Below are positions 62,974 through 64,000 of a DNA stretch of 64,000 nucleotides, one piece after another. The DNA is taken from assembly GCF_030814815.1 (NCBI RefSeq), contig NZ_JAUSVR010000010.1, positions 1 to 64,000 on the forward strand. The letters run 5' to 3'. The notes under the pieces were generated by a model. That model searched no databases. It worked only from the letters and a program-made list of their open reading frames with translations, and was not told where the DNA came from. Every line of letters begins with the position of its first letter. The stretch's first letter is position 1. The translations under genes were made by a program, and so were the position numbers. This DNA comes from Ancylobacter amanitiformis (GTDB lineage Bacteria; Pseudomonadota; Alphaproteobacteria; Rhizobiales; Xanthobacteraceae).

Positions 62974-64000
62974 ATGAAATACCGCACGCTCGGCCGCTCC
63001 GGCCTCAAGGTTTCGGCGCTCAGCATGGGCACGTTTTCGTTCGGCGGCGTCGGCGATTTCGCCAAGGTCGCCAATCACGGTGTGAGCGAGGCGCGCCGGC
63101 TGGTGGATGTCTGCCTCGACGGCGGCATCAACGTCATCGACACCGCCAACATGTATTCGCTCGGCCGCTCCGAGGAGATCGTCGGCGAGGTGCTGGAGGG
63201 GCGGCGCGAGCGCGTGCTGATCTCATCCAAGGCGCGCATGCGCATCGGCGAGGGGCCCAATGACGAGGGCACCTCGCGCTACCATCTGATCCGCGAGTGC
63301 GAGAGAAGCCTGAAGCGCCTGCGCACCGACCATATCGACATCTATTTCCTGCACGAATGGGATGGGCTCACCCCGATCGAGGAAACGCTTTCCGCGCTCG
63401 ACGCGCTGATGCGCCAGGGCAAGATCCGCTATATCGGCTGCTCCAATTATTCCGGCTGGCACGTGATGAAGGCGCTCGGCATTGCCGAGGCGAAGAACCT
63501 GCCGCGCTTCGTCACCCAGCAGATCCATTACACGCTGGAAGCGCGCGAGGCGGAATATGAGCTGCTGCCCATTGCCGTCGACCAGGGCGTCGGGGTGATG
63601 GTGTGGAGCCCGCTGGCCGCCGGCCTGCTCTCCGGCGCGTTCGGGCGGGACCTTTTCCCGGCGGATTCCCGCCAGGCCGCCGGCTGGACCGAGCCGCCGA
63701 TCCGCGACCGCGAGCGGCTGTGGAACATTGTCGATGTGCTGAACGACATCGCGCATGCGCGCGGCGTGAGCGCGGCGCAGGTGTCGATCGCCTGGACCCT
63801 GTCGCGCCCGGGCATCGCCTCGCTGGTGGTGGGGGGCACGCAGGAGAGCCATTTCCGCGACAATATCGCCGCCCTCGATCTCGAACTGACGGCCGAGGAG
63901 CGGGAGCGGCTGAACCAGGTGAGCCGCCCGCCCTACCTCTATCCCTACTGGCACCAGCATAATTTCGCCCGCGACCGTTTCCGCGCCGGCGACTGGGCGC
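62974..64000 (+). CDS. Aldo/keto reductase, 3' end cut by window edge
   Basis: From the ATG at 62974 (MKYRTLGRSGLKVSALSMGT), with AGGGAG upstream, about 342 residues are visible without a stop. Family landmarks are GGINVIDTANMYSLGRSEEI (catalytic Asp and Tyr), the Lys in VLISSKARM, the His in IYFLHEWDG and the NADPH-binding SNYSGWHVMKALG. This is the voltage-gated-K-channel-beta-like branch of the aldo/keto reductases, often encoded in sugar operons. It ends in YPYWHQHNFARDR. It is likely cotranscribed with lacI and the racemase-like gene. Confidence 0.93.
   Translation, partial: MKYRTLGRSGLKVSALSMGTFSFGGVGDFAKVANHGVSEARRLVDVCLDGGINVIDTANMYSLGRSEEIVGEVLEGRRERVLISSKARMRIGEGPNDEGTSRYHLIRECERSLKRLRTDHIDIYFLHEWDGLTPIEETLSALDALMRQGKIRYIGCSNYSGWHVMKALGIAEAKNLPRFVTQQIHYTLEAREAEYELLPIAVDQGVGVMVWSPLAAGLLSGAFGRDLFPADSRQAAGWTEPPIRDRERLWNIVDVLNDIAHARGVSAAQVSIAWTLSRPGIASLVVGGTQESHFRDNIAALDLELTAEERERLNQVSRPPYLYPYWHQHNFARDRFRAGDWA

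Overview
The window is GC-rich (roughly two thirds G+C), densely packed, and looks chromosomal. It most resembles a metabolically versatile alphaproteobacterium of the Hyphomicrobiales (Xanthobacteraceae / Starkeya / Ancylobacter / Labrys type). That placement is an inference from the GC-rich codon use, the SitABCD system under a Mur-like operator, the NasS/NasT plus NrtABC assimilation cluster, the many ABC sugar importers, and a CTAG-bounded ~107 bp dispersed repeat of a kind common in that order. I see no rRNA, tRNA, CRISPR array, prophage or complete insertion sequence.

Layout. 1-5.3 kb is an accessory oxidoreductase/regulator zone: a partial SDR divergent from a TetR regulator with a perfect palindrome between them, a small membrane protein, a DHA2-type MFS exporter, and an SDR divergent from a LysR regulator. 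5.3-5.8 kb is a scar holding the tail of an aldo/keto reductase fused to the head of an IS3-type transposase. 5.8-9.3 kb is sitABCD (Mn/Fe import). 9.4-22.2 kb is a complete nitrate assimilation locus: nasT-nasS (ANTAR antiterminator and its nitrate-sensing partner), a long leader with a sigma54-like promoter and hexaloop hairpins, nrtABC, an FAD/NAD(P) oxidoreductase, the siroheme nitrite reductase nirA, a reductase with its own Fe-S domain in place of a flavodoxin domain, and the molybdenum nitrate reductase nasA. 22.2-31.3 kb is a second accessory zone with gene remnants, one copy of the dispersed repeat, three LysR/AraC/HTH-GAF regulators, SDR and alpha/beta-hydrolase enzymes and a GMC oxidoreductase.

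31.6-47.3 kb is a sugar-acid catabolic region. A pdxA2 / DUF1537-kinase / deoR operon (phosphorylation and oxidative decarboxylation of a four-carbon sugar acid to dihydroxyacetone phosphate) faces a ribose-type ABC importer, whose promoter holds a 25 bp palindrome. Downstream are a LacI regulator, an unknown small protein, a metallo-beta-lactamase-fold hydrolase, a 3-hydroxyacyl-CoA-dehydrogenase-like enzyme, a second copy of the dispersed repeat, a histidinol-dehydrogenase-like enzyme, an SDR and a zinc alcohol dehydrogenase. 47.4-53.5 kb, on the minus strand, is a peptide-type ABC importer operon ending in a class V aminotransferase. 54.2-64 kb is a second sugar/polyol locus: a minus-strand operon (permease, binding protein, ATPase, permease, dhaK, dhaL) divergent from lacI, an Asp/Glu-racemase-like gene and an aldo/keto reductase cut by the window edge. 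Repeated TTTA(G/C)TAAA sites lie at both promoters.

How the parts fit. The nitrate locus looks self-contained, with sensing, uptake, electron supply and both reductases. The two sugar loci both plausibly feed C3 phosphates (dihydroxyacetone phosphate) into central metabolism, through a tetronate kinase/dehydrogenase pair in one and a Dha-type kinase in the other. The oxidoreductases between them may convert a larger polyol or lactone into the tetronate, but the actual substrates cannot be read from sequence.
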